Positions 42,937 through 54,689 of a DNA stretch of 64,000 nt are shown one piece after another. The DNA is from Isoetes taiwanensis (Eukaryota; Streptophyta; Lycopodiopsida; Isoetales; Isoetaceae). A program made the position numbers and the translations under genes. Below the pieces are notes generated by a model. The model was given only the letters and a program-made list of their open reading frames with translations. It was not told where the DNA came from and searched no databases. The DNA is taken from the NCBI GenBank assembly GCA_021234155.1, contig JAJEKV010000864.1:1-64000 (forward strand), given 5' to 3'. The first letter of the stretch is position 1. Each line of letters begins with the position of its first letter.

Positions 42937-43680
42937 TGATGATTTTTTATTGTACTTCAAGCCTTAACTTTTAAGAAGATTGTCACAACAAATTCAAAGT
43001 CTATAGCCACCTTAGGAATTCACCATTCAACTTCAAGTTATTCTAAGGTCATTAAACACAATAACTTTCAATGGTCATTAAACCAAATAGTCAACAAACC
43101 ATTGAATATAATTCGAACCAGCACTATAGCAACGGGATTGACTTAGTTACTCTTCTCTGATCGGATCCTGATTTCAACCTATTCGTTCAATTCCGGCATC
43201 GTTTCCCCTGTGTATATCCTTGATCAGCTTTTCATGATGATATATATGCAACCTCCTATTTCTAGCAATTGCAAGGGGAGCCAAGATGTGGTCACTCATC
43301 CCCTTGTATTATAGTCACCCTGCTGCGACTTTCCAATCTAGGTTCATCCACTTGTCAATTGTGCATCTCCTTTATCTAGAAAGTTTATCAGCTTGCCTAA
43401 AAATTCGGAGTAGATAGGCCTGCTGACCTTAAATTTCGGCCCCTCATTGACTTTGACTTATTTGACCAGTCAACCCAAAACCCTAAGTGGCGGGCAGGGG
43501 GTATCTGACGTTTTCTAGTGAGCGTAGCAATGCCCGGGTAGTACTAGCCCGCCGCCCTAATTTTCCAAGCATTGAGTTATAACTTAGAAGTTGATGCTTC
43601 TCATAGATCAGTACTGCATGACTTTGCAAACCTTAACTAATACAATTCTGCTAATATCACATGACAACTGCATTTTAACA
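42937..43680 (-). repeat. 5' LTR of the copia element
   Basis: 744 bp and paired with 37861-38619. TG...CA ends are present on the coding strand. It would contain the element promoter. A small deletion is seen relative to the other LTR in the 'GATCTACTGCCACTGC' stretch. Confidence 0.95.
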
Positions 43681-43685
43681 TGCAA
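43681..43685. repeat. Copia target site duplication, right copy (TGCAA)
   Basis: Exact match of 37856-37860. Confidence 0.95.
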
Positions 43686-45949
43686 CCCTTCAAAAGTTGC
43701 TGCCACATTGCTCAGAATACTCCTACCCGGTAAGAAGCCAGATTGGGCCTGTGAGATACCTTCCGCTAAAATTGGTTTGATCTTCTCTGCCATAGCCTTG
43801 GCTATGATTTTGTAAAATGCAGATAGGAGTGTGATAGGCCTCCAATTGTTAATTGTGCTTGGCTCCTTACACTTGGGTACCAAGGCAATGCAGCCTGTAT
43901 TCAATCTTGGATTTAAATTTTCAGCTTGCAAGAAGTCTGTGTATGCAGAAAAGATATCATTTTTAATCCATTCCCAATTGCATTGGTAGAATTCGATGGG
44001 AATTCCATCCATACCCGGACATTTATTCTTAGCCAATAAGAGGGTGGTTTTTTCAAGATCCTCCATAGAGAGAGAGCGACTCAGAATATCTTTTTGGCTA
44101 GAGCTCATTATAGGTGAAACTTTTGAGATCACTAGCTCTTCATATGTATCTTGGAATAGTAAGTTATGTTCCCAAAAAAACCTTGGAAATGATTATGTAA
44201 GTACCTTTTAGATCCCCCAGGGGATTTGAGGGTCGAAAGCCGCCTAGTGCAATGGTTGATAGAGTAGACGACCTCTTCTTTTCTTTAGTTGACTTAAAGA
44301 AGAACTTGGTGCATTTATCACCTTCATTTAGCCAAGTCAATCCTGCTTTGCATCTGTTCTCCATTATCTTGACTTCCTCTAGTGCCTTTATCTTTTCTAT
44401 TATTCCCTTCTCCTCTATCCCATCATTGGGCCCAATGCTCTAAGTGAGTGGAGCTAATTGTAAAGGCTATCCAACTCTCCCCTCTCCCTTTGCACTTTAG
44501 CTCACCCCAAATTTTGGCATAATTTTTATATTACCCAGGGGCCGTTATCATGGTTTCCATCCCCGAGCCCGTTCTAAAAGTGGATTGCCATATGCTTTTA
44601 CAAGCCTCCACAAATTACGGATCTTTTTGTGATATCTAGTGTTGAGTTTGAATATTGTTTTAGAGGTTCTAATCGGCAAACGGGTAGATATGACCCGTGG
44701 ATTGTGATCCGAGATAGCATTTTGTAGAAGGTTGGATCTATGCACATTTGGAAGGATGGTAAGTGCCTCATCGTTGATGTAGCATCTATCATGTCTTGCA
44801 TAAGTCCTACCCATGCCTATCCATCTACACCATGTATAGCCCTTATCTCCGCTCTACTTCCATGAAGCCTATATCTTCTAACAGTTTGCACCAATCCCAG
44901 ACTTTCTCAAACCCATGCACAATTGCGATGATACCCCTTGTCTATCCTCAGCTGCCTCCACCATATTGAAATCTCCTACCATTAGCCAAGCTACCTTGTT
45001 CTCTAAAACCTTTTAATTTGTGCCTAAGAGTGGCCCATAGGGCTCCCTCTCGCCTCTGGGGTTGTTATGGGCGTAAACGTTCACCAAGCCCCATACTTTA
45101 CCTTCATGTTGCCATAAGATAAAAAGACCATCTCCCAAATCTGTCTACACCATGACTCACATACTTTTACTTCTTTTTCCACGCGATGAGGGTCCCCACG
45201 ACTAGAAGTTTCCTTTCCGCAAAGAATACCCACGCATTCATTGCCTATTACTTTGAACAGCTCCCGTATTTCTTCCTTTTACACTTATGTTCTTGTAAGC
45301 ATATCACATCCGGGTTGATCCCTTTATGGCGCTTTTGCTAACCTACTCTCCTTGTATTCGAGGAGGATTTTACTCCCCTAATATTCCAACCGAGAATTTT
45401 ATGATTCATAAAGAGATGTTTAGGACCCTTTTTCCTTTTCATGCTATCCAACCCTTCTTCTTCTAGACTTGTGCTTGTTACCTTTTTGTTTTTTTTTTCC
45501 TCTTAGAGTAGGGGATCTTCATCCACCATATCCTCCTCTTCCATTAGATCCGCCCACTTATTTTCGTTTGGGGAATAACTCTCTCTATTTCATCAATTCC
45601 CCATATACCATTATATCTCTCCCAATCCCTCCTTAAAGTAAAAGCGTTCCCTTCTCTCGTGTTTGTTGTTTCCGAATGTACCGAGAGAAAGGATTTTTGC
45701 TCCTAGAGCAATGTGAGTACTTCGGAGATGCGGGGAAGAGGTTTTGATCGGAGTTTCCGGCTCCTCAGAGCAATGTTCCTAGTCCTCCTTTTTGTTTGGA
45801 ACCTACCACTTCCCATGTGATCGTACGCTTTTGGTAAACTTATGAGATTATCGGGTTGTATTGTCGATTCATTAGCTAGCTTTCCCACGATGTTGAGCAG
45901 TGATTCTCACCTCCCGGCTAGGGGCATGGGGTGATACTTACTTGAGTGA

Positions 45950-47558
45950 TGGGATGGCTAGCGGTGCACCATTAGATGTGGGAGGCTCATTAAGGCCGGT
46001 CGGAGCTTGTTGTTGAGGGGTCCCACTTTTTCGAGACCGACTTGGGGGTTCTCTTCTAGTCCTTCAATCTTTATGTCGGGAAACATTACAGATATTTCCA
46101 TCTATTGGTCAATTTCTGTGGGGAACTTGAAAGAGCATTTGCCACTCTTAACTACCACCCCTTTAGGTATGCTTGGCGTTATGGTATTGCTACACAAATC
46201 TTTAGTCCTTTGGCAATGGAATGTGAGATATATGCTCCTCTTTGTGTTAGCAATGATCTTTAAGAATTGTGTACCAACATGTGCGGAGGTAGTGTTCGAT
46301 CTCTAACCAACACGGAATTTTGATGGCGAGATTTGATGGGGGAGAGAAGCCGGTGAGTAATATTGATATAAAATGTACTCTCCCATGAATGAGTCTCCAT
46401 CGGCAGGACACCATCTTATCTACCACCACGTCAGCTTATCAAAAAGAATGAGAAAGAAGTTACTTCCAGTGCCTTTAGCGATTCGTGTTGAGGTAGGCCT
46501 AATTTCTTGGTGTCTTTGAGAGCCAAGTATTCCGGTTTTGGGAGGTCAGGGAATCCTCCGTAAAGAAACCAATGACGAGATCGTGATACCGGGTTCTCCA
46601 CCACTTTACGTGCATACCATGATCTATCTGCTATTGGATAGTTAGACTCCTCGTCTACTTCCATATTTCCGGCACTTTGGAGTTCCATTTTCTTCAAGTT
46701 GGCCTTTGTTAGGAGTTTACCCGAGGTCTTGAGCAAAACACCACTTCTACTATTTTAAGTCTGCATCTGCATCTACTCTCAAACTCCTGGCTCTCTGTTG
46801 GTACCTTATTCTTTATCCACTCTAAAATCTAGGTTTGTTTAACCCTTGCTATAGGTGTCGTTGTTTTCCAAGCCTGCCTTGCATTACTCCTTAATACGCC
46901 CTTTCATTTGAGTCTATATTCCGCGATATTGTTATACCCTTCTTGAGTTGGAGTTTTTGTAGTATCGGTGGTTTGTCTTGACGAGTTTTTTAGCCCCTAT
47001 GCTTTCATGAGATATCCCCTTTTGTGATACTCACTCCATTTCCTCCCAAACCCTCTGATTTATTAGCCGTCTCCGCTAGTTTTTCATTTTCTTCCGGCTC
47101 TTTTTTTCGTTTGCTTCTGTTTCTGCTTCTTCCATATGTGACACTTCCATGGATGCTTCTTCCATCTGTGAAGCTTCCATTGGTGAAACAGATCTGCAAG
47201 GTTGTATGAATTTTTTCTGCCATCCTGCACTATCTCTTACCCCTGCCCCTAACATTGCAGATTGCAGTTTTCGGATAGCACCGATGGCACTCACACTTGC
47301 CTTAGAGGCCAGATCTTCCCCTGCTGATACCTTACCTACTCCATTGCCCTTTGGGGAATGATTAATACTATGTGAAGCTGGGGTGGCTGCAAATGGGCCT
47401 GGATTCTTATCTAATAAACTAAGGAAATGGTTTACCTCATGCTGGGCAAAAGCCCCAATTTTTGAAGCCGATTTGTTGGAGGCCCCCCATCGGTGGGGCG
47501 ATATGCACGGACCCACAGGTCTTGGGATGGTGTTGTGGACCAGCCCTAGGATCGCCAC
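45950..47558 (-). pseudogene. LINE ORF1 (DUF4283-like), decayed
   Basis: A clean N-terminal frame from 47558 to 47076 (160 codons, MAILGLVHNTIPRPVGPC start, basic tail KKSRKKMKN) is followed by broken pieces. These include RSWYARKVVENPVSRSRHW and ALEVTSFSFFLIS (46430-46640), then VVDKMVSCRWRLIHGRVHFI and NLAIKIPCWLEIEHY (46280-46430). In plant LINEs, ORF1 is a nucleic-acid-binding protein. The segments with RWRL, then an IPCWLEI-type strand, fit the domain known as DUF4283. Stops and frame changes separate the pieces. Confidence 0.75.
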
Positions 47559-47677
47559 CGCAAAGGCGAATCAGGGGGCCACAGTCCCCCGTTGTTCTTA
47601 CCTGGGTCGGACCCCGTGGACACTTTGTACCGCCTCCAGACTGCGCCCCATTCCATCGTTACAAATACACCAATTGT

Positions 47678-47697
47678 TCAACAGCGTACCACTTTAT
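47678..47697. repeat. 20-bp LINE target site duplication, right copy
   Basis: TCAACAGCGTACCACTTTAT, identical to 35646-35665. Confidence 0.96.
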
Positions 47698-47954
47698 GTA
47701 ATCCAACAGTATGAAATTTTATTATTTAAATTTCGAAAGTGCATAGTAGATTCAAACAACCTGTAATACAACAGCATATACATAAGGCAACATCATAATC
47801 TAAAACTTGCAAACAATTACCTAGCTTTCCATGCATGATCATTACAACTAAGCATAAATGCCCTTGCTATAAAAATTTCAAATACTGAGAACCTTAAGAT
47901 TCGAAATAGACAAGCAGAGAAAAAAAAAAAAAGAATATAAAGAATGTAACATAC

Positions 47955-48197
47955 CCAAAAAGATGAAGCTTCTTAATCAGAGCTTGGTCAAGTTGTAGGT
48001 TCTTCCTCCAACCGAGAAGTCTATTGTTGCTAGTGTTGGGTCTGCCTTGCGATGCAGATCATGTGAGATGTCCCAATCGTCTTGTAACATTGAAGATAAT
48101 ATATAAACGTATAAATGAATATTACATACCTGGTGTCAGATACCCACTGTTCCCTGAGTTTGGAAGCCCACTGAAGGTTTTGGAAATGCAAAGAGGC
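47955..48197 (-). CDS. Two exon-like pieces of an unrecognised minus-strand gene
   Basis: Exon A (about 48197 to 48130) reads ASLHFQNLQWASKLREQWVS DT and ends at AG|GTATGT. After an 88-bp intron ending GCAAGGCAG, exon B (48041 to 47955) reads RPNTSNNRLLGWRKNLQLDQ ALIKKLHLFG and ends at GG|GTATGT. Phases agree, and both donors are the strong plant GTATGT. The 47.7-kb LINE boundary falls in the next intron, and a phase-compatible short terminal exon lies beyond the LINE at 35607-35631. Upstream exons were not found; a TAG precedes exon A in this frame. No family recognised. It may be host DNA or a fragment carried by the large Helitron proposed for this region. Confidence 0.4.
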
Positions 48198-48199
48198 CT

Positions 48200-48790
48200 A
48201 CTGAGGCTCCATAATGTATGTGTTAACGCTGGATTCCCTCTTCCAGGTCAAAATTGACATGTTTGAAGACCACTTAGCTGTGGTTAACATAGCAGAAGTA
48301 GATCCATGACAAGGAATGTAGAAGACTGCCATTCCACCGCTCTACTCCAATCACTCCCTGTAAAAATAACATGCATCCAAAATTAAGACTTGGTAACAGA
48401 AAAACGAAAGCAACTCAAAGACAAAATAACCCAGGAGTTTATAAACTCTAGAATCAATCCCCAACTTTCTGAAAACTACATCCAAAAGCGGATGGATACA
48501 AAGAAAGCATTGCGGACTTGGGAGGCATATAGTGGTAAGCGGATTAGGGGTTTGAACGCCTCCCGACCCGTTATTCGTGGATCCTCATTCTAAGAAAGCA
48601 TTGTATGTATTGTAATGTATTTACGGACGGATGTCTCGCCATGAACCAAGGGCGGATTTCGGATGCCATAGGACTTCTGATTCCAATCACCAAGTGAATG
48701 TTTCTTTTTGTGCAATTTGTTGATTGAGTCATCAATCGCTGCATATTCTAATATTGTGCCAATCAATGGCCATTAACATTCTCATGGAAA
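48200..48790. other. Mostly non-coding stretch
   Basis: A plus-strand frame at 48390-48593 (KRKQLKDKITQEFINSRINP in part) is fairly protein-like but has no family match or splice context that I trust. No other feature. Confidence 0.35.
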
Positions 48791-50385
48791 ATTAGAAAGC
48801 CACTTTCTATGGTGTGGATCGAAAACCACTTCTTTTGGTGTGACGCTCCCTCAACATATACGGTGCTCCGGACGTATACATACAGGGACTTCCCCCTCCC
48901 ATGGCAATCAGCTCACTATGAGCGGGGCCCTCCGTCTAACTCGGACCATCCATCGGAAGATGCCCGGGTGAAGGACACGGCGGTGTCATTCGGTTCAATG
49001 GGACTCCTAAGTCGCGGAAGTGTGAATACATGTTAGCATACAACATAAATCATACATAAATAACCACCACGAAGGGTGGCACATCCATCAAGTACTAGCG
49101 GCAAAGAAGATGCATCTAGTCCTAAGGAAAACACCCCAAACCCCGGGTTTCTACCCCGGCCGGACTCACGTGGAGGATGGGTGGCTCTGGTCTCAAGAGG
49201 TCGTGGTACGGCAGGTATAACCCGGCGTAACGAGGCAACATAGAAACGGTGGCTAGGGTTGTCCACTCCATCCGCCCTCATGCACACTTTGCGGATGAGA
49301 ATCAAGCTATAAGCCATTGTAGCCTCAGGAGGCATAATCCCAAGGAATCACCCGCCGGGACTACTCGAGGGTTACATCTCCGGTCGGGGTGAGGCGGTCG
49401 AGAAGTGTCCCTTTCTGTAGTGTGATGATGATTCCATGGGTGAGCTAGGAGGACCACGTGCGCATCGGCTGACCCCTACATCTGGCGCGGGCCTACTCCC
49501 CTAACTTTATCTTCAAAGTGCGGGATGATCACACCTGCTTGTACCGGGGGAATGTCAGGACCTATGCCCGCCCCCTCGTGGATTGTGGGCTATTAGGCCT
49601 AGCTCACTAAAGGAGTCCCGTGAGCCTTTATGCTCGAGGCGAGACCCCACCGCACACTTCATCACCTCGGACCTTTGTCTGGTGCTTCAATGATGCCATA
49701 GTTCCCCGGCTCGTTGGGATCTTGTCACCTTGGCCGCATCTAATGGGAATAATACGGGTCTCTATCTAGGAGCATACTACAATCACGTGGGCCTCGAGAG
49801 GTCTCTATCCTCAAAATAATCCCCATCTCCGGAGTGCTAACTAGGCAAAAGAACTACTAAACCATCAACCTAAAAGCACATACGAAACTAGAGATAAGAA
49901 TACTTTCACTATATCAATCAAGGGTTAGCCTAATGTAAAACCACGTAGAAAAAGAGAGAGAACACACCCGCGAGAGGTGCAGCTACGCCATAGATCAACA
50001 AAGAAGCCTAACAGAGAGGCTAACCTACTAGAATCACAACTAGGCTAACTATGTACTAACAAGGAAACCATAGCTAGCTCCACTATCCCTCCGGTCGCCA
50101 TCCATCCTTCGAAATGTGGAGCAAAAAGATCTGGGGTTGGGCGGCATCTCCTCCTCCATCTCCAATTGCCCCAAATCGATTGGGAAATTGGGGTGCACAA
50201 CCCCCAATTTGAGTGTCCCAATTTGGAAACTCTGCCTTGCCCAATCGATTTTGGGCTAGGAGTACTTTAGGTTGGTTAATATTAATTGGTATTTTAGCCC
50301 TTTTTAATATTAGGTTAAGCCCTAAATTCGAATTAGCACTTTTAAGAAAAGGCAACAAATCACCTTAACCCTTATTATGTTAGAA
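48791..50385. other. GC-rich non-coding block, possibly LTR-derived
   Basis: Sharply more GC-rich than its surroundings, with words such as CCCGGGTTTCTACCCCGGCC and no persistent coding frame. TGTGACGCTCCC at 48839 resembles the start of many plant LTRs (TGTGACGCCCC type). No second copy or matching CA end with a target duplication was found, so a solo LTR is only a possibility. Confidence 0.4.
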
Positions 50386-50389
50386 AAAC

Positions 50390-50800
50390 ATGTCACGTTC
50401 ATTGATAAATGTTGGATATAAACTAGCCTCCAAAACCATGTTACGGTTCATAATGGTTTTAATTGGATATCATAAAATTTAATGAACCACTATTATATGC
50501 ATGAAACTAACTCATAAACCATATTAGTTTGAAGAAGCCACTGTAGTATTCATAACCACTATTGATAACCATGTCATGAACCACTATCAATTTGACAAAC
50601 CACTAAGGCATGTGGTTTTCTTCTTTCAAAAAGATTGATGCATAAAAAAACTATATCTATCATGGTTTTTAGATGATATACTAGTGGTTTAATATATTAG
50701 TTCATTTTTGGGGGCCTTTATTTGGTTCGCTTGGTAAAGCATTTGGTATACATGGTAAAAGGTGTGTTATCTTCAATCAGTATATAAACCATCTTTTGTA
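50390..50800. repeat. AT-rich stretch with many AACCA/TGGTT inverted words
   Basis: Words such as AAACCAT, AACCACTAT and their reverse complements (ATGGTTTT, GTGGTTT) alternate every 20-40 bp. Many short foldbacks can form. No ORF. A weaker version of the same texture occurs at 32930-33480. Confidence 0.5.
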
Positions 50801-50957
50801 CATGGACTTTTGTTGTTTCATAAATCAAGCTGAGCATTCCTTGATGTTTTGTGCTACGTGTTGGTTCTTCAAAATGTGGGAGGTATTGTTTCTCCATCTC
50901 TTTGTTGTATCTGCTTTAAAGCTTATGGCGTGATAATGTAGATACAACGTGCAGTAA

Positions 50958-51312
50958 GAAGGTCCCAGATTGGAAAACAATGGCCTGTTTATAGACACAC
51001 TTGCTGAAGAGGATAATGAACTCTTTTGGAGAAGCTTTCTAGAAAGAGAATCGACAGGTGAAAACAAATTCATTTGTCATCATACAAATGTAAGCTGGGA
51101 AATTTTTCCTGCCTTTGTTTATAATCCAAAGGCATAATAATCCAAACGGAAGGTTCGTTGTTGTTTGTGAGATGAAGAGTTCACCATATACACAGCTCTA
51201 TAACATGTCATTTCACAGAGTGCTAGGATTTGTATGGTTCAAAGAGGACTATGTTGTACAAGAAAGAACGCAAAAAATCAAGATTTCCAACAAATTATTT
51301 CAGGTGAAGTGA
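50958..51312 (+). pseudogene. Unrecognised coding fragment, ~118 codons with one frame change
   Basis: After GTGCAG near 50949 the frame reads EGPRLENNGLFIDTLAEEDN, ELFWRSFLERESTGENKF and CHHTNVSWEIFPAFVYNPKA, reaching a stop at 51135. A second frame from 51133 continues as NNPNGRFVVVCEMKSSPYTQ, LYNMSFHRVLGFVWFKEDYV and RTQKIKISNKLFQ, up to a donor-like CAG|GTGAAG at 51312. A single extra base at about 51135 explains the break. Acidic, aromatic-rich composition over this length is strong coding evidence. The family is not recognised. It lies between Helitron ends on the plus strand and may be a captured fragment. Confidence 0.5.
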
Positions 51313-51319
51313 TTAAACT

Positions 51320-54300
51320 GTTTTTTGTTTTGATTCCTTTAGTTTGTCCGTCTTAAAACTTTAATACACATCAAGATTGTAGATTAAGCTTGGCAAGAAT
51401 GTAACTTAGCTGCAACTTATATCAATCAATCTTGTTAATTTGGGATTTTCCGGTTTGGCTTAAAATCTTTTTGGAATTTTTTTTTAACTTAATTTCCTAT
51501 GATTTTGGGATTTCTGAACGCCGAAAAACTTACCGATGTCCAAAAATCGTGGGAGTTTTTTCCTATAATTTTTTGCTCTTCGATTTCCACCACGGAGATG
51601 AGGATATCTTCAAAGAGATTTGCCCACCTCATTTTTGGTAAAATCGTGCATACTGTGCATGCTTACATGTGGCATCTAGGTCCACTTCGGGATGGATTAT
51701 CAAGCGCCAGAAGGAGGCTTGGATGTTTGATCTCTGTGGCATATTCTACCTCTTTTTTTCTTTCAAGCTAATTGCTGAATACTACGGTGCGGCTGCTTCC
51801 AGGTTTTCAAACATCGTGATTGCTCGGGGTTGATTCTGGCACTATTAGGCATGGTGTATAATGCATAATAGATTGACTTAATTTTCCTTTTTGTTTGTTC
51901 ACGTAAATAAGACGCTTTTGGAGTATCAATCAGATGATGCATGTCGTGACATGGTTTTGGGGTATGGTTGTATACCGGGTAATTTTGCTTCTTCCTGAGG
52001 AATTTGGAATGCTCCAGATCCTATATAAAGCTTGGTTTTGTGCATGTAGTATTTTGTTTTTCGAATGGAGGCTGCCACAATTTTCTCTATCTACTGCAAA
52101 ATTGCTTGGAACCGCAGTGCTCCTAACTTTATTGTTTTCTTCATCTTCCACTTGCCTGCATGCTTTCAGTCTTTGTCAAGTCTTGAATTATGAAACTCTT
52201 GCTGCTCTATAGTTATTTTATGAGACTCTTGCTGCTCTGGGAATCAGATATCTTTTGCTGCTTTTGGAGGTGCTGTCCAGCTATGGTTAGTTCTGTACTC
52301 CCACAGTGGCTATTGCAAAATCTGATAAGTACATCCTTAGGTCTAGGGTATCAAGATTTATCAGACTTTTAGGAACCAAGAGACATATGCCAGTAATTTC
52401 ACATTTATGCATACATGTTATTTTAATCATACTTTTCATTTCCTAGGTATGGAGGCAAATTGTACTTCAAGTTCTTTCATATTCTGTTATGGTCACATAA
52501 GTGTAAGGTGTTCGTTTGGGACAGTGTATTGCTCACGGACATGGCTTCTCATTTTGCAGGTGGATAATTACCTAAGATGTGGGTTTTTTTAACTGTATTT
52601 CTAGAAGGTTCTGGGGCCTGCTTACTGGAAAGCATTGTTCAGGAGGTTAGTTTGGTTATTTAATGGCATATTTTAGAACTGTTCAAATTTGAAAGATGTA
52701 TTTCTGGAAGGTTCTAAGGTACTGGAAATTACGATTTCTAATGAAAGCCCCCAAATCCAAATCAATAGATTCCTTAATGTAAAAGTCTGCAACAAGGATG
52801 ACGCAAATACAAAGATGAAATATTGGCTGTGAGATTAACTGTTGCTTAAGCATATTACTCAATGGGCCTCTCTTTTGCCATGCAAATAGTTTTAGATTGT
52901 TGTGCATGTGAAATCGTGTGTTAATAGGATGTAAGTGTGACATGTCTAGGCCATATATACGCTTGCAATAGCTGCATGCTATCATCATGTGCTTGCAGTA
53001 GCTGCATTTTTTCTTCCAACTATGCTGCCTATGAATCTACGAGCTAGGCTATTGCACTTTTGAGCATAATCCTTTGCTTCACTATGTGTTCTAGAATGGA
53101 ACACATTTCTTATGGAAGCCCCCAAAGCCATTTCAATAGATGCCTTGATGTAAAACCTGCCGCAAGAATGGCGCAAACACAAAGATTGAATTTGCTTTTT
53201 TACGAATCTTTAAAGCCCTTTCCTTTATTTGGGATGATACAGCTTGCCAGGATCTTCTAATAATGTAACATGGATAAACTTCTATTGTAGAGGATCAGTT
53301 TGGTGTCTTTATAGTTGCAAGCTATAACTAGATTAACTTTTGTTTCTATGGCATCGATTCTATTCTCTGGATGTTGCAAATAGAGAATATTAGTGTCTGT
53401 GTAGCCTCATATGCAAATAATAAAGTAGGACTGTTAAAACAACAGTATGGTCATACCCATCACATGACTCTGCGCGTCTAATTGAATCTGAAGTATAAAT
53501 CTTTGTTATCAAAAATGCCATGACGCACCTATTTGATTCTTCTGTTTTGTATATTAGCAAAAATGCCAACGCCAAGTGGTTGCGGCAGCTTATGTTAGGA
53601 GAAGCCACCTGCCATGCTTATGTACTCAACAGAGGCATAGTTGTGATATTCAAACCCTTGGCACAATTGTGAAATTTAAACCCCCATTGAACCAAATCGA
53701 ATGCTTTTTCTAAGATGCATTTGAAGTGACTACATGGAAATATGACCTATGCAATCTGTTGTACGCAGTGCTATAACAATTGCGTTTTCTTCAAAAGGTA
53801 AGTTTATGGTTAAAAGTTTGATTTCTAAAGCTATGTTTATGCTCTGCTAAGCTGTGGAAAATGTTATTATGCAAAAGGATATATGTATGGCCAATGGGTT
53901 CGATGGCCCAGCGTAAATAACATAATATATGATCTCAAAAAATGTCCATTATTGTTGGAATACCTCACTTAATCGTTCCTATCTTACCAGCAGCGTTTCC
54001 TCTCTTCATATATTTAATACAAGTGATTATTTCTAATGTTGTGTTGTTTTTATGCAGTAAATAGGATATGGAAGAAGGTTTTGCCAGCTGGTTATGTATT
54101 GTGCAACTGTGTCCATTGAGGGTTTCCATATCTTGAATCACAGCTAGACCAACTGAAATCTTCTCAGGTTTCTTCTTCATAATGCACCTTCATAACTTGC
54201 AGTGTAATAATATTAGTGCAATAATTGAGCACGGAATTTTACAGATGCCATGATCCAGCCTTATAATGATCGTTTATGGCTATGACAAGATATCCAACAT

Positions 54301-54600
54301 TCAATGTCTGAATTATTCATCGTTCTTCTATATCCAACGCATGATATGACTCTATGTTGCTACGGCCTCCACCATAGTATGTGTAAATTTGAATTTTTAG
54401 GCCTTCTTACGCTTCCAGCCCATTTCTAGAGCACGCCATGCTAAATCTTTGATTGTCCTTCTGTTATGAAAGTATACATACATGCTTGCCTTAAGTTGTA
54501 ATAGGTAATAATATCTTCTTACGCTTCATGCCTTTGCTGCTTTTATTTATTTACAGATGGATGTCCCATGTTTATGGTTTTTGGATCAGTTTGAACCCAC
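51320..54600. other. Non-coding stretch
   Basis: No supported gene. Frames at 51499-51771 and 52407-52592 are short and without motifs. Segments at about 52735-52810 and 53110-53180 share GAAAGCCCCCAAA-like and GATGTAAAAxCTGC-like text, an old duplication. It could be intronic. Confidence 0.45.
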
Positions 54601-54616
54601 GACGCATTTCTCAAAC

Positions 54617-54682
54617 CATAACCCGATAACCCGATAACCCATAACCTGATAACCCGATAACCCGATAACCCATAACCCGATA
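54617..54682. repeat. (ATAACCCG)n / ATAACCC microsatellite
   Basis: About eight copies of ATAACCCG with occasional ATAACCC or ATAACCTG variants. It superficially resembles telomere-type CCC repeats but differs from the plant CCCTAAA unit. Confidence 0.93.
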
Positions 54683-54689
54683 GGCCATT

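Larger units (their letters stand above)
37861..43680 (-). mobile_element. Complete Ty1/copia LTR retrotransposon nested in the LINE
   Basis: 5820 bp in minus orientation, with LTRs beginning TGTTAAAATG and ending CATCA on the coding strand. A PBS for initiator tRNA-Met, a polypurine tract, gag, protease, integrase, RT and RNase H are all present. TSD is TGCAA. By eye the LTRs differ by about 16 substitutions and two short indels over ~745 bp, so the insertion is relatively recent compared with the LINE. Protease and integrase parts contain stops, so this copy looks non-autonomous now. It belongs to the same lineage as the fragment at 3712-5030. Confidence 0.97.
35817..45409 (-). pseudogene. 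LINE ORF2: endonuclease, reverse transcriptase, zf-RVT
   Basis: Starts at 45409 with MNHKILGWNIRGVKSSSNTR, the canonical opening of LINE AP endonucleases, then INPDVICLQEHKCKR with the metal-binding Glu. The endonuclease end is AISDHNPRVIS near 44720. The pre-RT part is TWLNEGDKCTKFFFKSTKEK (44330). RT follows with CPGMDGIPIEFYQ, LVPKCKEPSTINNWRPITLL and QSGFLPGRSILSNVAATFEG up to 43686. It resumes across the copia insert at 37860 with KIGQKVAYLKLDFTKAYDSI and GIVQGCPWPFLFNI. The YADD box region (about 37490) reads CAST. Further pieces are MRGRITVAKHVLSNTYVYIS (37185) and the zinc finger CPMCEEEEESIEHCLVEC (about 36130-36195). A WKRRNARVFAENQEV tail and a stop lie at 35817. Many stops and frame changes. 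Confidence 0.92.
35666..47677 (-). mobile_element. L1-like LINE, interrupted by a copia element
   Basis: Bounded by the 20-bp duplication. The 3' end lies at left: a T-rich tract at 35666-35688 (poly-A on the minus strand) preceded by AATAAAATCC-type text. The 5' end is at 47677. Without the 5.8-kb copia insert the LINE is about 6.2 kb, a usual full length for plant L1-type elements. It contains ORF1, an AP-like endonuclease, reverse transcriptase and a terminal zinc-finger segment, all decayed. Full length plus an exact target duplication means this copy arrived whole. Confidence 0.95.

Noticed and set aside
48809-49335. Short ORFs in the GC-rich block
   Set aside because: GC composition reduces stop codons, the products lack motifs, and neither strand gives a continuous frame.
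54617-54682. Telomere-like repeat
   Set aside because: The unit ATAACCCG is not the plant CCCTAAA unit and the array is very short. A microsatellite is enough.
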